Under the pieces are notes generated by a model. It searched no databases and was not told where the DNA came from. It saw only the letters and a list, made by a program, of their open reading frames with translations. Positions 10,801-20,972 of a stretch of DNA of 64,000 nt are shown one piece after another. Location: assembly GCA_039105265.1 (NCBI GenBank), contig JAPFFF010000054.1, positions 930,001-994,000 of the forward strand. The letters run 5' to 3'. Position numbers and translations under genes: made by a program. Numbering within the stretch: the stretch's first letter is position 1; every line of letters begins with the position of its first letter. This stretch comes from Tritrichomonas musculus. Its lineage: Eukaryota > Parabasalia > Tritrichomonadida > Tritrichomonadidae.

Positions 10801-11499
10801 GTCAAAGACAGAAATGGCCGCAAATTCAAGGACGAGATAGTGATTCGAAATTTGCACAACAGCAAAGAAAAACTCAGAATTGAATTCCAGCCAAAAGAAG
10901 AACAAAAGAAACCCTCAAAGAAAGCATTCATGCCAAAAATATCAGCAGTCGATACACCGAAGAGCAACACTGTTCCGTACAAAAGAAAGAGAAAGAATAA
11001 AAAACTCGAACTAAAACACGAAGAAGAAGAAGAAAACGGATCAGGCAGTGAAAGTGATGACTCTTACAGTTTTTCTTCTTCTTCAGACGATGATGACGAT
11101 GCAAATGGAAATGATGACAACGTTGATCAAGTCGTCATCGAGGAAGAAGAAACTGACGAGTATGAAGAGGAAGGCGAGTCATTGTGCGCTTACAAATTCC
11201 AGATCAGCAAGGACCCTGTCTGCGAGATGTCATTCAAGGAGGACGCAACAATCGAAGACGCAAAGATCAAAATAGCAAAAGAAAATGGCGACATCGATCC
11301 AAGCTGCGTTTCAATCCTGTTTGCCGGAAAGGTCCTCAGGAAGGACATCCAAATCAAGGACCTGAATCTCATCAGCACAGACATTTTGCAGGTCTTCATT
11401 CGAAGCACCGAAGACATCTTTCTAAGAACAGCCCGCGCTCTTCGAGTCTATGGTCAAGCTGACATCGAAGAATATTACTCAGAATACGAAGATGAATAA
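7885..11499 (+). CDS. Giant protein of tandem divergent ubiquitin-like domains
   Basis: The 1204-aa protein reads as a string of ubiquitin-like beta-grasp units of about 75-90 residues. The last is clearest (residues ~1095-1180): YKFQISKDPVCEM, a helix DATIEDAKIKIAKENG, then SILFAGKVLRKDIQIKDLNL and DILQVFIR, matching ubiquitin's IFAGKQLEDGRTLSDYNI and LHLVLR. The first two units (1-72 and 75-145) show the same beta-beta-helix-beta plan. Units around 795-870 (SVKVASIENP...IKDVKELFKLQFG) and 875-950 are recognisable too. A Lys/Arg cluster (KRKRKNKK) near residue 1030 and an acidic/Ser tract follow, before the final unit. No Gly-Gly processing end is present, so it is probably not a conjugated modifier but a scaffold. 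ATG 7885 is the first in frame; upstream only a GTG occurs. The domain count needs structure prediction. Confidence 0.72.
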   Translation: MFEFQLENNEKHKLPVNTTNTEDIYHYLNSAFSLDNQNSIISFNYIFLSKNFSYNLLEIGYSPNSILKVSHSDTKEAFFNIIGFNYQYCLPIDEYSSTFTMKEYFAEQFFTVPQNIIIKQNNKILNDHILLHKLVLDQSSPFEVTTGEDYFLVHTYSEKFNFVCCHKDSTIGNLKDTISIYTTQSKTIDSQYTYTQKMLDTFKKKKLSDLESIDNTKIQTLNSKIPLFEFKIQEEQQNPNYQYKIKIVDSIVGKKTTEFCSFTSRPNIYRIICVLEKNLKIDRSLFTSTNKKGEKLDFNEINLEKEFKLYFSINKSLKAKVQNELVTFSYLTTIKDIQDQFQFVDHNFGIIINNHYAYQSSDKSKYLLIHFMNNSDESPTEIWISKAEEKCRLLTFTKLSQNQKKSNKKLFIIPIRMPIQEQTKIYLHMNYNSIKIVSQSSEEIVYHDSYKTTISYAFNVNSFTIRHLFSYFHQEPRYVIEKAEVEGWNPRIIDLLLEVNNSHPTHKYLIDHVLKNRDVIQASFNGEQLPFYEPLSNIFDDENHHVQIDIISENCNACVYVLSNSSFREEKIDYYSNKKLMSASQIIENVCKSADPNIKLYVDFNELQPGDKPSIYKQIHPFIIINDVKESKKFTIMNDSSLSCTLEISRNNYQNLAEMIAGMFSLQQEEIKFKTEINGKPIDLPKKFDAGSLPCDSPIMIYYNNVVSNKVTFRYGKTKTITINDCHKEIESHIPLIQKELGIFNISKNALQFTFHDSVILPSRSFASYKIPAGAVITIRPKSRGVVSVKVASIENPTKSDIYIFSADDRIKDVKELFKLQFGRDVEFTNDDKEGSYLEDTVDLGDDMPLFVHSEKVKVTYETETETKQFEITDILTVSDAVEYLRKQTNHMLIYIFSKNTEENCYDAVDGKKRLFELKGQLYAHKYWPKIQFTNYAIFTEKEHISEFNTVGWLKKRFISKVTLFDPDKIKIVKDRNGRKFKDEIVIRNLHNSKEKLRIEFQPKEEQKKPSKKAFMPKISAVDTPKSNTVPYKRKRKNKKLELKHEEEEENGSGSESDDSYSFSSSSDDDDDANGNDDNVDQVVIEEEETDEYEEEGESLCAYKFQISKDPVCEMSFKEDATIEDAKIKIAKENGDIDPSCVSILFAGKVLRKDIQIKDLNLISTDILQVFIRSTEDIFLRTARALRVYGQADIEEYYSEYEDE

Positions 11500-12019
11500 C
11501 TTAAACCAACTTTCTAATTATAAATAATATTTCCTTTTTTTTTTTTTTTTTTTTTTTAGTTATTTGTTTTTGTGTAAAATAAAATGAAAGATGTGTAGAT
11601 ACAATGCTTATCTTTTCATAATTATTTTCAAAAATATCTATAAACAAAACATTTTAATGATATATCTTTTTTTTTTTTTTTTTTATTTTTTTATTTTCAT
11701 ATGATTATTTTATGAAAATTATGAAAATTCATCACAAATATCATCAGACTTATGTACAGGACTTGGAAATAAACTGATAGGAATTAGATTTAATAATAAA
11801 ATTCGTAGGTTTTAGAATGCAAAAGTATAATTATTTATTTATCTTTATTAAAAAAGATATTTTTCATATTTAATGAATTGATTTATTTTTAAATCATTTT
11901 AAATTAAATATTAATTCATAAATATAATGTATAAACATGACTAATTATCAAGATATAGTAATATCAAAAATCCTATAATTATTGAATAATTTATTTTGAA
12001 ATCCATTTTGAATTTTGAA
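11500..12019. other. AT-rich intergenic spacer
   Basis: Contains long poly-T tracts (near 11536-11559 and 11667-11684) shortly after the poly-UBL stop codon, and otherwise unremarkable AT-rich sequence leading to the AGC kinase. No gene or RNA was recognised. Confidence 0.6.
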
Positions 12020-14881
12020 ATGAACAAAAACCCTGACTGCGCTTTATTTTGGGAAGAAGAAATGTACATATATCAGAAACAAAAGTCAGGATTACATTCC
12101 TTAGCATTTCAGAATTTTTTTGGGTTATTTAATAAAAAGAAATTTGATTATGAAAACAAGATAAAACTAATAAAAACCCCATGCCATGTTGAACTCCATC
12201 AAATGGAATTATATATAAGTATGGAAAAAAGCGAACATACATTTAAATTAGATGATCAATTAACCAATATTGCTTTAATAGAGACAGATTTTAAAAAAGG
12301 TATAACAAATCACAGAAGTCCTCCATTACTTTATATCAAAATCAATAAAAACTTGTCAGAACAAGAAAACGAAACTGATAATTCAAATCAAACAGACCAT
12401 TCAAAAAATGAATCAGAAGAAGACCAATTTGACAGTGATTTTCAAATCAGTAGGGAATATGATTATTTTTATGATCCCTCGAAAAACAGTAAATGCATAT
12501 ACTCTTTGACATATAATGATAGCAATGACATAATTTTGAGTGCAGATGAAGAAAACGTTATTTTGCAACTTTTTGTGGCAATTAAGTCTGCTTTTTTCAA
12601 TAACGAAGTCATTTCAATAAAAGATTTCAGATTCATCTCAGTTCTTGGCCGTGGCAATTTTGGAAAAGTGACACTTATTCAATCTCTCTCAAAAAGTGAA
12701 GGTGAAATTAATTTACAACAAGGTCAATTTTATGCTCTCAAATCTATACATAAAATGAGACTAATGAAGTCACATTCTGTCAAAACCGCCCTCAACGAAA
12801 GAAACATTCTCGCTAACAATAAGCATCCTTTCATCGTAGCTCTCAAATTCGCTTTCCAGTCGGCAACAAAATTTTACTTTGGAATGGAATTCATACCTGG
12901 CGGTGAGCTGAGAAATTGTATGGAAAAAAGTTTCGGAATATCGAGCGATGGAACAAGCCAAAAAGACGATCATGACTCAAACGATAATAAAAATGAAAAT
13001 CAAATCCATGAAAAAGGATCGTGTAATCAAACAAAAAATGCCAATAAAGATGAAGACTTGAATCACGAAGCCAAAAATGCAAAAAAAGACAAAAACTCGA
13101 ATTCTGAGACAAAAAATAATGATGTAAATAAAGATGAAAACTTGGAATCTGAGACCAAAAATAATGATGTAAATAAAGATGAAAACTTGGAATCTGAGAC
13201 CAAAAATAAAGATGTAAATAAAGATGAAAACTTGGAATCTGAGACCAAAAATAATGATGTAAATAAAGATGAAAACTTGGAATCTGAGACAAAAAATAAT
13301 GATGTAAATAAAGATGAAAACTTGGAATCTGAGACCAAAAATAAAGATGTAAATAAAGATGAAAACTTGGAATCTGAGACCAAAAATAAAAACTCTAATA
13401 AAGATGAGGATTTGAATTCTGAGAGAAAAAATAAAGATGTAAATAAAGACGAAAATCTAGGTTTTGAAATAAAGGGAACTGATGAAGATGAAAATTTGAA
13501 CAGCGAGTGTGATGATTTGCATGACAAATTTGATGTGAATGTTATTGATGATAATCTTGAGGTAATTGACTTAAAGAGAAGAAGTCCCAGCAAAGAGACG
13601 CTGCGTGATGCAGGCAACAACTACAGGATCACGTTCAAAGATGTGCAAATTTATGTTGCCGAAGTGGCTCTTGCACTTCATCACCTCCACACAAACGGAG
13701 TTGTTTACAGAGACTTGAAGCCGGAGAATTTGATGATTGCGGAGGACGGACACTTGAAACTCGCTGACTTCGGACTCGCATTGGAAATTGGCCCGACTGG
13801 ATACTCGCGATCCTTGTGCGGCACACTGGAGTACATTGCGCCTGAGGTGATCAGGCATCTGAGATACAACTTTGCGGTTGACTGGTGGTCGCTTGGAATC
13901 CTCACATATGAACTCATTTTTGCATGCACACCGTTTTTCGACAAGAGCAGAGGAAGGCTCTTCACAAAGATACTCAAAGAAAAGCTCAAATTCCCAGAAA
14001 TTAACTCTCGAAAAGACAGCAATGATAATGTTGGAAATAAAGAAACAGAAAACATTGAAACTGGAGAAAATGAAAGCAAAGAAACTGAGGAAAATGAAAA
14101 TAAAGAGGCTCATGTTAATGTAAGTAAAGAAACTGGAGATTATATAAATGAAAAAAATGAAAGCAAAGAAACTGAGGAAAATGAAAACAAAGTAATTGGA
14201 AGAAATGAAAATAAAGAGGCACATGTTAATAAAAGCAAAGAAACTGGAGATTATATAAATGAAAGAAAAGAAACAGATAGAAATGAAGCAATAAGCAATG
14301 AAAATAAGTCGACTGGAGATATTGAAATAAATAATTATTCGAATGACGAATTAAATTCACTTGATGAGCTCAAGGTTAGCGGCCACTGCACTGGCCTGAA
14401 CGGATCTATAATTGAGTACGAGAGCATCAAAGACTTTATTAGCAAGCTTCTCACAAAAGATCCAAGAAGCCGCCTTCAATTTGGGGAGTCATTCACTGAC
14501 CATCCTTTTTGGGGTGGACTGAATTTTGACGAAATAATGGACAAGAAGCACGCGCCATCGTTTGTTCCTTCCAACTCGATGGGTGTTGAGTATTTTAACG
14601 ATAAATACACAAGTCTCGAAGCAGACGATTCTGATGCGACTCTGCCTGTTGGTGATAAAAGTGCAGGCGTGAACGGATTCTCATATCTAGGAAGTTTCCT
14701 TCAGAGTAGTGATGAGGACATTGATAATAATGATAATAATGCTGATAATGAAATTAATGGTAGTAATGTTAGTGATGATAGCAATGCTGATAATGATAAT
14801 AATGTTAATTATGATAATTATAATGTTAATGATGATAACAATGTTGATAATGCTGATAATGATAATAATGTTAACTATTAA
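12020..14881 (+). CDS. AGC-family Ser/Thr kinase with inserted repeats
   Basis: A 953-aa protein. The N-terminal ~150 residues look PH-like (ending in PPLLYIKI), as in AKT-type kinases. The catalytic domain has the glycine loop LGRGNFGKV (~208-216), ATP lysine in FYALK (~240), YRDLKPENL (~562), ADFGL (~582), a [10 protein letters not shown] activation segment with the phosphorylatable Thr (~598-607) and DWWSLG. The AGC C-tail is present, with a GFSYLG hydrophobic-motif-like end near residue 890. Two low-complexity insertions interrupt the fold: residues ~300-525, between the hinge (GGEL) and helix E, containing 15-residue repeats; and ~662-785, between the kinase C-lobe and its last helices, rich in [13 protein letters not shown] units. 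The tail is Asn/Asp-rich. All catalytic residues are kept, so it is likely active. ATG 12020 is the first in frame. Confidence 0.9.
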   Translation: MNKNPDCALFWEEEMYIYQKQKSGLHSLAFQNFFGLFNKKKFDYENKIKLIKTPCHVELHQMELYISMEKSEHTFKLDDQLTNIALIETDFKKGITNHRSPPLLYIKINKNLSEQENETDNSNQTDHSKNESEEDQFDSDFQISREYDYFYDPSKNSKCIYSLTYNDSNDIILSADEENVILQLFVAIKSAFFNNEVISIKDFRFISVLGRGNFGKVTLIQSLSKSEGEINLQQGQFYALKSIHKMRLMKSHSVKTALNERNILANNKHPFIVALKFAFQSATKFYFGMEFIPGGELRNCMEKSFGISSDGTSQKDDHDSNDNKNENQIHEKGSCNQTKNANKDEDLNHEAKNAKKDKNSNSETKNNDVNKDENLESETKNNDVNKDENLESETKNKDVNKDENLESETKNNDVNKDENLESETKNNDVNKDENLESETKNKDVNKDENLESETKNKNSNKDEDLNSERKNKDVNKDENLGFEIKGTDEDENLNSECDDLHDKFDVNVIDDNLEVIDLKRRSPSKETLRDAGNNYRITFKDVQIYVAEVALALHHLHTNGVVYRDLKPENLMIAEDGHLKLADFGLALEIGPTGYSRSLCGTLEYIAPEVIRHLRYNFAVDWWSLGILTYELIFACTPFFDKSRGRLFTKILKEKLKFPEINSRKDSNDNVGNKETENIETGENESKETEENENKEAHVNVSKETGDYINEKNESKETEENENKVIGRNENKEAHVNKSKETGDYINERKETDRNEAISNENKSTGDIEINNYSNDELNSLDELKVSGHCTGLNGSIIEYESIKDFISKLLTKDPRSRLQFGESFTDHPFWGGLNFDEIMDKKHAPSFVPSNSMGVEYFNDKYTSLEADDSDATLPVGDKSAGVNGFSYLGSFLQSSDEDIDNNDNNADNEINGSNVSDDSNADNDNNVNYDNYNVNDDNNVDNADNDNNVNY
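13076..13470 (+). repeat. 45-bp coding minisatellite in the kinase insertion
   Basis: Six near-identical 45-bp units encode the 15-residue repeat [14 protein letters not shown](N/K), flanked by two or three degenerate units on each side. Period was checked by spacing: 'gatgtaaata' recurs at 13121 and 13166. The array keeps frame and lies inside insertion 1 of the AGC kinase, so it should vary in length between strains without destroying the reading frame. Confidence 0.9.
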
Positions 14882-15198
14882 TAAAATAAATATCATGCTT
14901 CTCTTTTAATTTTTTTTTTATATTTTTCTCAAAACTATAAATAGGTGAACAAATTATTTTTTATATTTTTTCTGAAAACTAAAAATATCTAGGATAAAAA
15001 TCTATTCACGACAAATTTCCATTTTATCAAAATGTATTACATGCTATAAATGGCATGAAGAAGCTGATTATTCTTCAAGAGAAATGTTTTGTATTCCATA
15101 AAAAATAATTAAAAATAATATAATAAAATTGAGTAAGTTTGTTTAAAACTGATGGTTTTTATCAAGAAAAAAAAGTGATTTTATCATCTTTTGTTGAT
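14882..15198. other. Convergent intergenic spacer
   Basis: Spacer between the 3' ends of the AGC kinase and the LRR-kinase gene. It is AT-rich with TAAA signals at both ends; nothing else was seen. Confidence 0.6.
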
Positions 15199-17601
15199 TT
15201 ATTTATTGCCTTTATTCTGACCTGATCTGATGCGATTCAGTTCACGGAAGCGATGTTTGATGGCTTTAACATCAACTTCCGATGCAAGCTGAAAATTGTT
15301 GCTAAACATGTCATCGATGATGTCGTCGAATGTCGGACGTTCTGTTGCTTTAAACGACGTGCAGCGCTTGATCAGACTGATGCAGTACTCGCTGATGTTC
15401 CATGAAGCAGCTGGGTACTCCATCATGACGTTGTTCAGTCGGTCGCGCATGCTCTGCTTTGGCAGGCTGCCTGTGAAAAGTGCAAAAAGGACGACGCCGT
15501 ACGAGTAGACGTCCGTCTTGTTGTCGTATTCTTCTTCGTTCACCATCTCTGGCGACATGTACGCGAGAGTGCCGATGCCCTTCGTGAGGCTCGAGAATGA
15601 ATCTGACATCTCGCTCGCGTGCACAAGTCCAAAGTCGATGATTTTCGAGTCGAAGACACTGTTCATCATGATGTTCTCAAGCTTCAGGTCGCGGTGCATC
15701 ATGCCGCGGCTGTGGAGATGCGACATGCCAAACGCAACTTCAACTGCAATTCGCACTTTCAATGTGTTGCTCAGAAGATTCTTCGATGCGACTTCTTTCA
15801 CGCTGAAAGGAAGAAGCTCAAAGAAAAGTGCAACAGTCGTCTTCTCGCTTTCTTTGCCAATAACTGGAAGACGCTCCCGCGTGTTGTAGCCAAGGAAGTC
15901 GCAGATGCACGGGTGGCGGACTGATTGTGAGATGTCGATCTCTTTAACTGCGTTCTTGAGTGTTTTGAATGCCCTATCGTCGCTGATCTCTTTGATAACT
16001 TTCTTGCACATCACTTCACCAGTACGCCTGTCTGAAACTTTGAACACTTCACTAGTGCCACCTTCGCCAATCTTCTTTTCAACCTCCTGGAATTCTTCTT
16101 CGTCTGGCCCAACAAATGCATGCTCGTTTGGAACTTCTTCTTCATATTGCTCCTTATCGCTCTCGATTTCTTCTTTTTTGCTGACAAAGTCGTCGTACGA
16201 GATGACTTCCTCGTACTTCGAAAGGCGCGAAATCAGGTACGAAACAAACTTTTTCAGATTCCTGTTCTCTTTCTCAAATGATAAATTATTCACGTCATCA
16301 TTCTTTGCTCTATCAGCATCACTTGTTGCTGTAACTTTTTCTGTCGGTTCTTCTGGAGTCACTGAGTCATCATCGATGTAATTAATATGGCCCTTGAAGC
16401 CACCCAAACCGCTACCAGATAGTTTTGCAGTCCGCTTTACAAAAATCTTCAAATATTCTGGAGTAAATGACATTGCATTATTGTCAAATGTGATCTGGTC
16501 TGCATTTGGAAAAGTGACATTTGACAGATTATCGCATGATGAGAAGCTGTGGGTTTTGATTTTGACAGATTTACCAAGAAATTCAATTGACTTGATATTT
16601 TTGATTTCTGCAAATGAACTATTGTACGTCTCCTTTAATGACGGAGGAAGAACAAGTCTCTCTGGACCTGAGATATGATAAAAAGCCCATGCTTTGATTG
16701 ACTCGAGTGATGAATTGGATTCAAATGTGACATTTTCCAAAAGTATGCAATTTTGAAAAGCACAATTATTAATCTCCCTGATGTGAGAAGGGATGCTGAT
16801 GCTCTTCAAATCACGTCTCCCAAAAATGATGACATCGAAGACACCACTCCCACGATTACTCTCCTTTACAACATAATTACCATCTATTAATCTAAAAATT
16901 TTGTTATCTGATGAAATTTCTACTTTTCGCAGATTATGAGTATCAGAAAAGCACCAGTCACCAATCTGTTCGACACTCGCTGGAATTGAAAGAATCTCGA
17001 TGCTGCTGATACTGAATGCAAAATTATCAATTGCATTAAGTTTTGAATTGCTTGAATATCCAATCTTTTTCAGCTTTTTATGGTTACTAAATGAGTACTT
17101 ATTTATGTGTGCGACTTGTGGTGGAATGACGGCTTCTTCAATGTCAAAACGTGCATAGTTGAGAACGTCAAATTTGTCACTCGTTTCGATGCTCTTTCCA
17201 AGAAGGAATTCTTTTTTGTAAAAAATAAAACGACTGTTCTTTGGTGAAACTTCAATTTCAGTAAGATCATTGAGATAGTTGCACCAGCCATTTTGAAGAT
17301 TCTTGACACTTTCTGGGATTTCTAATTTCTTGATATGTGCATTATAAAAACAGTTTTTTTCAAATGTTTCTACTTCTGAGTCTTTTGCAAATGTCAATCG
17401 ATCAATAAAACAATTTTTAAACGCATTTTTCTCAATAGAAATTATCTTATATTTGACATTTTCATGTTCAGCAAAACGTGGAATAAAGACGGTACCATTT
17501 GCTTTTGGAGATTCAATAACCGATGCTGTACTGTCTTTTTGATTAATCTTCACCTTAAGGTTACCTTTAATTTCAATTTCCATTCTTAGAATAACTTTCA
17601 T
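15199..17601 (-). CDS. BspA-like LRR_5 and protein kinase fusion
   Basis: An 800-aa protein. Residues ~1-400 carry irregular LRR_5 (BspA-like) repeats, for example LEILSIPASVEQIGDWCF and LKSISIPSHIREINNCAF styles. A charged linker with a short coiled-coil-like stretch (~430-500) follows. The kinase domain (~505-775) has IGEGGTSEVFKV, a Lys in VMCKKV, HRDLKLENIMM (~635), KIIDFGL (~655), GTLAYMSPEM and TDVYSYGVVLFALFTG, the pattern of tyrosine-kinase-like (TKL) Ser/Thr kinases. All key catalytic residues are present. There is no signal peptide or membrane segment, so the LRRs should sense or dock cytosolic partners. The kinase half has more G/C at third positions than its AT-rich surroundings. 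Start options are ATG 17601 or the in-frame ATG six codons later; no Initiator is visible. Confidence 0.92.
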   Translation of the reverse strand: MKVILRMEIEIKGNLKVKINQKDSTASVIESPKANGTVFIPRFAEHENVKYKIISIEKNAFKNCFIDRLTFAKDSEVETFEKNCFYNAHIKKLEIPESVKNLQNGWCNYLNDLTEIEVSPKNSRFIFYKKEFLLGKSIETSDKFDVLNYARFDIEEAVIPPQVAHINKYSFSNHKKLKKIGYSSNSKLNAIDNFAFSISSIEILSIPASVEQIGDWCFSDTHNLRKVEISSDNKIFRLIDGNYVVKESNRGSGVFDVIIFGRRDLKSISIPSHIREINNCAFQNCILLENVTFESNSSLESIKAWAFYHISGPERLVLPPSLKETYNSSFAEIKNIKSIEFLGKSVKIKTHSFSSCDNLSNVTFPNADQITFDNNAMSFTPEYLKIFVKRTAKLSGSGLGGFKGHINYIDDDSVTPEEPTEKVTATSDADRAKNDDVNNLSFEKENRNLKKFVSYLISRLSKYEEVISYDDFVSKKEEIESDKEQYEEEVPNEHAFVGPDEEEFQEVEKKIGEGGTSEVFKVSDRRTGEVMCKKVIKEISDDRAFKTLKNAVKEIDISQSVRHPCICDFLGYNTRERLPVIGKESEKTTVALFFELLPFSVKEVASKNLLSNTLKVRIAVEVAFGMSHLHSRGMMHRDLKLENIMMNSVFDSKIIDFGLVHASEMSDSFSSLTKGIGTLAYMSPEMVNEEEYDNKTDVYSYGVVLFALFTGSLPKQSMRDRLNNVMMEYPAASWNISEYCISLIKRCTSFKATERPTFDDIIDDMFSNNFQLASEVDVKAIKHRFRELNRIRSGQNKGNK

Positions 17602-17739
17602 ATTTCATATCACATTTCCATTTTCTATTTAAAAATTCAGAAAGCCTATTGAATTCAATAATATTAAAAATAAAAAAGATATTTGTTTTAACAATTTCCA
17701 CTATATGATAGAAAAAAGTATTTATAAAATAAACTAAAT

Positions 17740-18666
17740 TTATATTTTTATCACTTTAACATTGGAATTAATTCCAATATTTAATGGAGTAATGCTTGAT
17801 GAAATTGTTATCTCTTTCAAACAAGAACATTCCCTAAATGAATCCCTTTCAATTAATTCAACTGTTGATGGAATTGTAATTTGAGTCAATTTTATGCATT
17901 TTCTGAACGATGAATCGCCAATCGATGTCAATGAAGAAGGTTCTTCAAATATAACATTAGCCAATGACGAGCATCCCGAGAATGCGTTGTAATCTATTGA
18001 AGTCACGGATTTAGGAATTGTTATTTCTTCCAGAGATGTGCAGCCATAAAAAGCGAAAGAGTCAATAACTGTCACAGAAGAAGGAATTTTTATTTTTGTT
18101 AAAGAAGAGCAACCTTTGAAAGTTGAATAGCCAACGACAACAAGACTATTATTGAGAACAGCTTCTTTCAATGACGAGCATTCATTGAACAAGTTGTTTC
18201 CCATTGAAATGACAGATGAAGGGATTTCAATTCTTTTCAATTTTTTGCACTGATCGAAAGCTGATTCACCGATTGAAGCGACAGAAGAAGGAATGATTAT
18301 TTCTTTCAATGAAGAGCATATTCTAAATGCACCATCACCAATTGACAAGACTGAAGAAGGAATTGTTATCCTCTTAATTGAGGTGCATTCCCAGAAAGCA
18401 TACTTACCAATCGATGTCACTGAAGAAGGGATTGTTATTTCGTGAAGTTTTGAACATTGCCAAAACTCTCTGATTCCTATCGTTGTTCCTTTTTGTGCAA
18501 ATAAATAATTTATCATTTCTTGGCTATTTCTACTTGCTGCAAGATGCAATGGATTACATGAAAATGTAGGACGATCTTCATTTAAAAAAATATTATAAAA
18601 AATTTCATTTAAAAAAAAATTTAAAACTTCATTAATAAAAAAATGATTTGTTGTTTTGAAATTATA
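17740..18666 (-). pseudogene. 3' half of a broken DUF3447/ankyrin-LRR gene
   Basis: The frame is open from 18666 down to 17740. It begins, without an ATG, in ankyrin-type sequence (NPLHLAASRNSQEMINYL) and then switches directly to nine or so LRR_5 repeats of the ITIPSSVTSIGKYAFWECTSL type. The first in-frame ATG (at M of QEMINYL) would cut an ankyrin repeat in two. Just upstream on the same strand is the DUF3447 half (18711-19823), which ends where ankyrin repeats would be expected to continue. The two frames differ, and about 45 bases with several stops separate them. The simplest reading is one former gene. The alternative, a functional short LRR protein starting internally, cannot be excluded. 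I saw no trichomonad intron signals in the gap. Confidence 0.7.
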
Positions 18667-18710
18667 TTAATAAATTGATTTTTTTTTTAAATTTTATAAA
18701 TCAAAAAAAA

Positions 18711-19823
18711 TTATTTTTGAATTACTTTGTTTGTAGATTTGATGTTCCATTCTTTAACAGCAATTTCAACAATTGGAATATAATCGAATTCAAATAAAAA
18801 AGGTGCAAATTTCACTTCAAATTTATCAATGATGAATTGAAAGTTATGATATTCATAACCGTATTTATTCATAATTAAATCGATTCCATACAAATCATTC
18901 AAATAATTCTCTTTGAAATATGTCGCAATTTTGTTATGATGACATTTGATTGATTCTTTGATGAATAATTCATATATTTTTTCATCTTTATGACTATTAT
19001 CTTCCTCTTCAATTTGATGAATTATATCCATATTTCGACCATGAATTGCATAAAGCCACAATGTTGGTTCAATTTGAATTTCCTTCTCAATTTTTGAATT
19101 CATTTTCAAAAATTGAAATATTTGAATGGAGCCAAAAAAAGCTGCATATTCAATTAACGTCGGTTCTTTATAAATTAAAAATGAATTGGTTTCAAAAATC
19201 GACGGTTTGATCGTACTCGAAATTGAATAGTTTGTTTGGTTTATAAAAGAAACGAATTTTTCAATTGAATCTTTTCGAATTAATTGACAAACATATGAAT
19301 CATTTTCTCCTTCTTGGCGTTTCGTTTCAAAATCATCAAATGCATGTTCATCTATTTTTAGCATTTTGCTTTCAATTGACTTCCTCTTTCCTTCGTTTAA
19401 ATAGGAACGAATTTCAGGGTAAAAAAAGAAATCATATTTTAAGAAATGAATCGTTTTTACAATGGATTCATCAACTGTAATAAACTTTAATTTGAAAAGA
19501 AGGAGAAGTATTCGTTTGTTCTTTCTAAAAATTTTGAAAATTTCTAGATTTGAAAAGATTTCTTTGATTCGATCTTCTAAATATAAAAGAATCTTTTCAA
19601 TTTTGGCCAAAAAATATGGTTTACGGTGATGATTTTGACATATCTTAATAAGAAGTAGAAGCATTTCGCGTGATTCATACTTGTCTTCTCCAAAATTTCG
19701 TTTTTTTAATATAATAACTAATTCATTAAAAGCCTTATCAATATTTTCATCACTGTCAATATATTTTAGAAGAGGAACATATAGTTTCTTTTCATGTTTA
19801 AGGTAATCCTGAATTTTTATCAT
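18711..19823 (-). CDS. DUF3447/ankyrin protein, N-terminal half
   Basis: A 370-aa product with the N-terminal helical region typical of trichomonad DUF3447-ankyrin proteins: an acidic YIDSDENIDKAFNEL start, KNKRILLLLFKLKFITVDESI near residue 105, and an EGENDSYVCQLIRKDSIEKFVSFINQ segment near 172, followed by SLIEYAAFFGSIQIFQFL-type ankyrin repeats. It stops after VEIAVKEWNIKSTNKVIQK, before the repeats are complete. The remainder appears downstream in another frame (17740-18666). Function is unknown; such repeats usually mediate protein-protein contact. It may be translated as a truncated protein, or the locus may be a pseudogene or contain an assembly error at its long A/T runs. ATG 19823 fits the family start. 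Confidence 0.75.
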   Translation of the reverse strand: MIKIQDYLKHEKKLYVPLLKYIDSDENIDKAFNELVIILKKRNFGEDKYESREMLLLLIKICQNHHRKPYFLAKIEKILLYLEDRIKEIFSNLEIFKIFRKNKRILLLLFKLKFITVDESIVKTIHFLKYDFFFYPEIRSYLNEGKRKSIESKMLKIDEHAFDDFETKRQEGENDSYVCQLIRKDSIEKFVSFINQTNYSISSTIKPSIFETNSFLIYKEPTLIEYAAFFGSIQIFQFLKMNSKIEKEIQIEPTLWLYAIHGRNMDIIHQIEEEDNSHKDEKIYELFIKESIKCHHNKIATYFKENYLNDLYGIDLIMNKYGYEYHNFQFIIDKFEVKFAPFLFEFDYIPIVEIAVKEWNIKSTNKVIQK

Positions 19824-20972
19824 TTTGATTGATAAAATTAAAAAGTTATGCCAACCAGAAAAATTTGAAAAAAATTAAGAAAACAATCATTTTAAATTCA
19901 ATTTTGTTTAAAACAATTGAAATTTTTCTATATAAAACTCAATTTTACGAAAAAAAGTAATGCAACATTATCGTAAAAAATATTTCTATTAAATGGTTTT
20001 ATTTTGCTTTCTATAAGAATTTAACTTTCTTTTCTTAAAATTTTTTCTTTTTTTAGTAATTTTGTTTTAGATTTTAAAAATATTTTTTTTTGCATATGTT
20101 AAAAAATCCCTTACATTGGATATATACTATTGGATCAACTCCTTGAAATATATAAATTTTATTATAGTCTTAGTTCAGAACTTAAGGTATTTTTCTAACT
20201 AATATGATTTATAAAAAGTTAATCAAATACCAAAATTATTAATTTATATTAAAAAAATTTTAATTTTTCTTTTACAATCTTAATTTTTTTGATGCAAATG
20301 AAGGATTAAATATTCGTTACATTTACTTTATTGATTCTTAAATATGGTAAATGGAAAATGGTGTTATTTTCTATGATATTTCATAATTAAAAACAAATTA
20401 ATTACTATGTATGATGTATTTTTTTTCTAAAAATGGATTAAATTGTTATTTGCCAATTTTTTATTAAAAAATATATAATTATAAAAGAAAATTCAAATTA
20501 GATTTATTTATTTGATATTATATAACTTTTAAATTTAATTAATTTAATCAAAAAATATTTTTTAATTACGAGATATTCAATAAAATCATTGAAAATGCTA
20601 TTTAAAAAAGTTTGTTTGAATTTCAAAAGATATAGAATAATATTGAATCAAATTTTAATCGTAAAAGAATATCTAGATATATTTTTATTTTAGATTTTTA
20701 GATATATAAAGATTAAAAATATCAATGAAAAATGTACTTTTTTACTGAATGATATGATAGTTTTTCAGAATAAAATTTTTATATCATATTGACATATTTC
20801 AATTAATATCCGTTCAAAAATAGGATTTAAGTATGAATGGTGTATGAAAAATTTTAAAAATTAAAAACAAATAGTTTAGATTACATTATATTTGAATTTT
20901 ATTAGTATGTTTTTAATTTGTTAATTCAAGATATGAGCAAAAAACGAATTCTTTGTATTTACCATAATTTTT
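19824..20972. other. Divergent intergenic region
   Basis: About 1.1 kb, very AT-rich, between the divergent DUF3447 and VPS15-like genes. It must hold both promoters, but no consensus Initiator with correct spacing was found and no gene-like sequence was recognised. Confidence 0.6.

Noticed and set aside
12891-13620. Antisense frames opposite the AGC kinase minisatellite
   Set aside because: Low-complexity mirror of the 45-bp coding repeat; the sense strand encodes an intact kinase.
18663-18715. Possible intron joining the DUF3447 and LRR halves
   Set aside because: No trichomonad-type 5' splice site or branch/3' ACTAACACACAG-like motif in the gap, and the frames differ.
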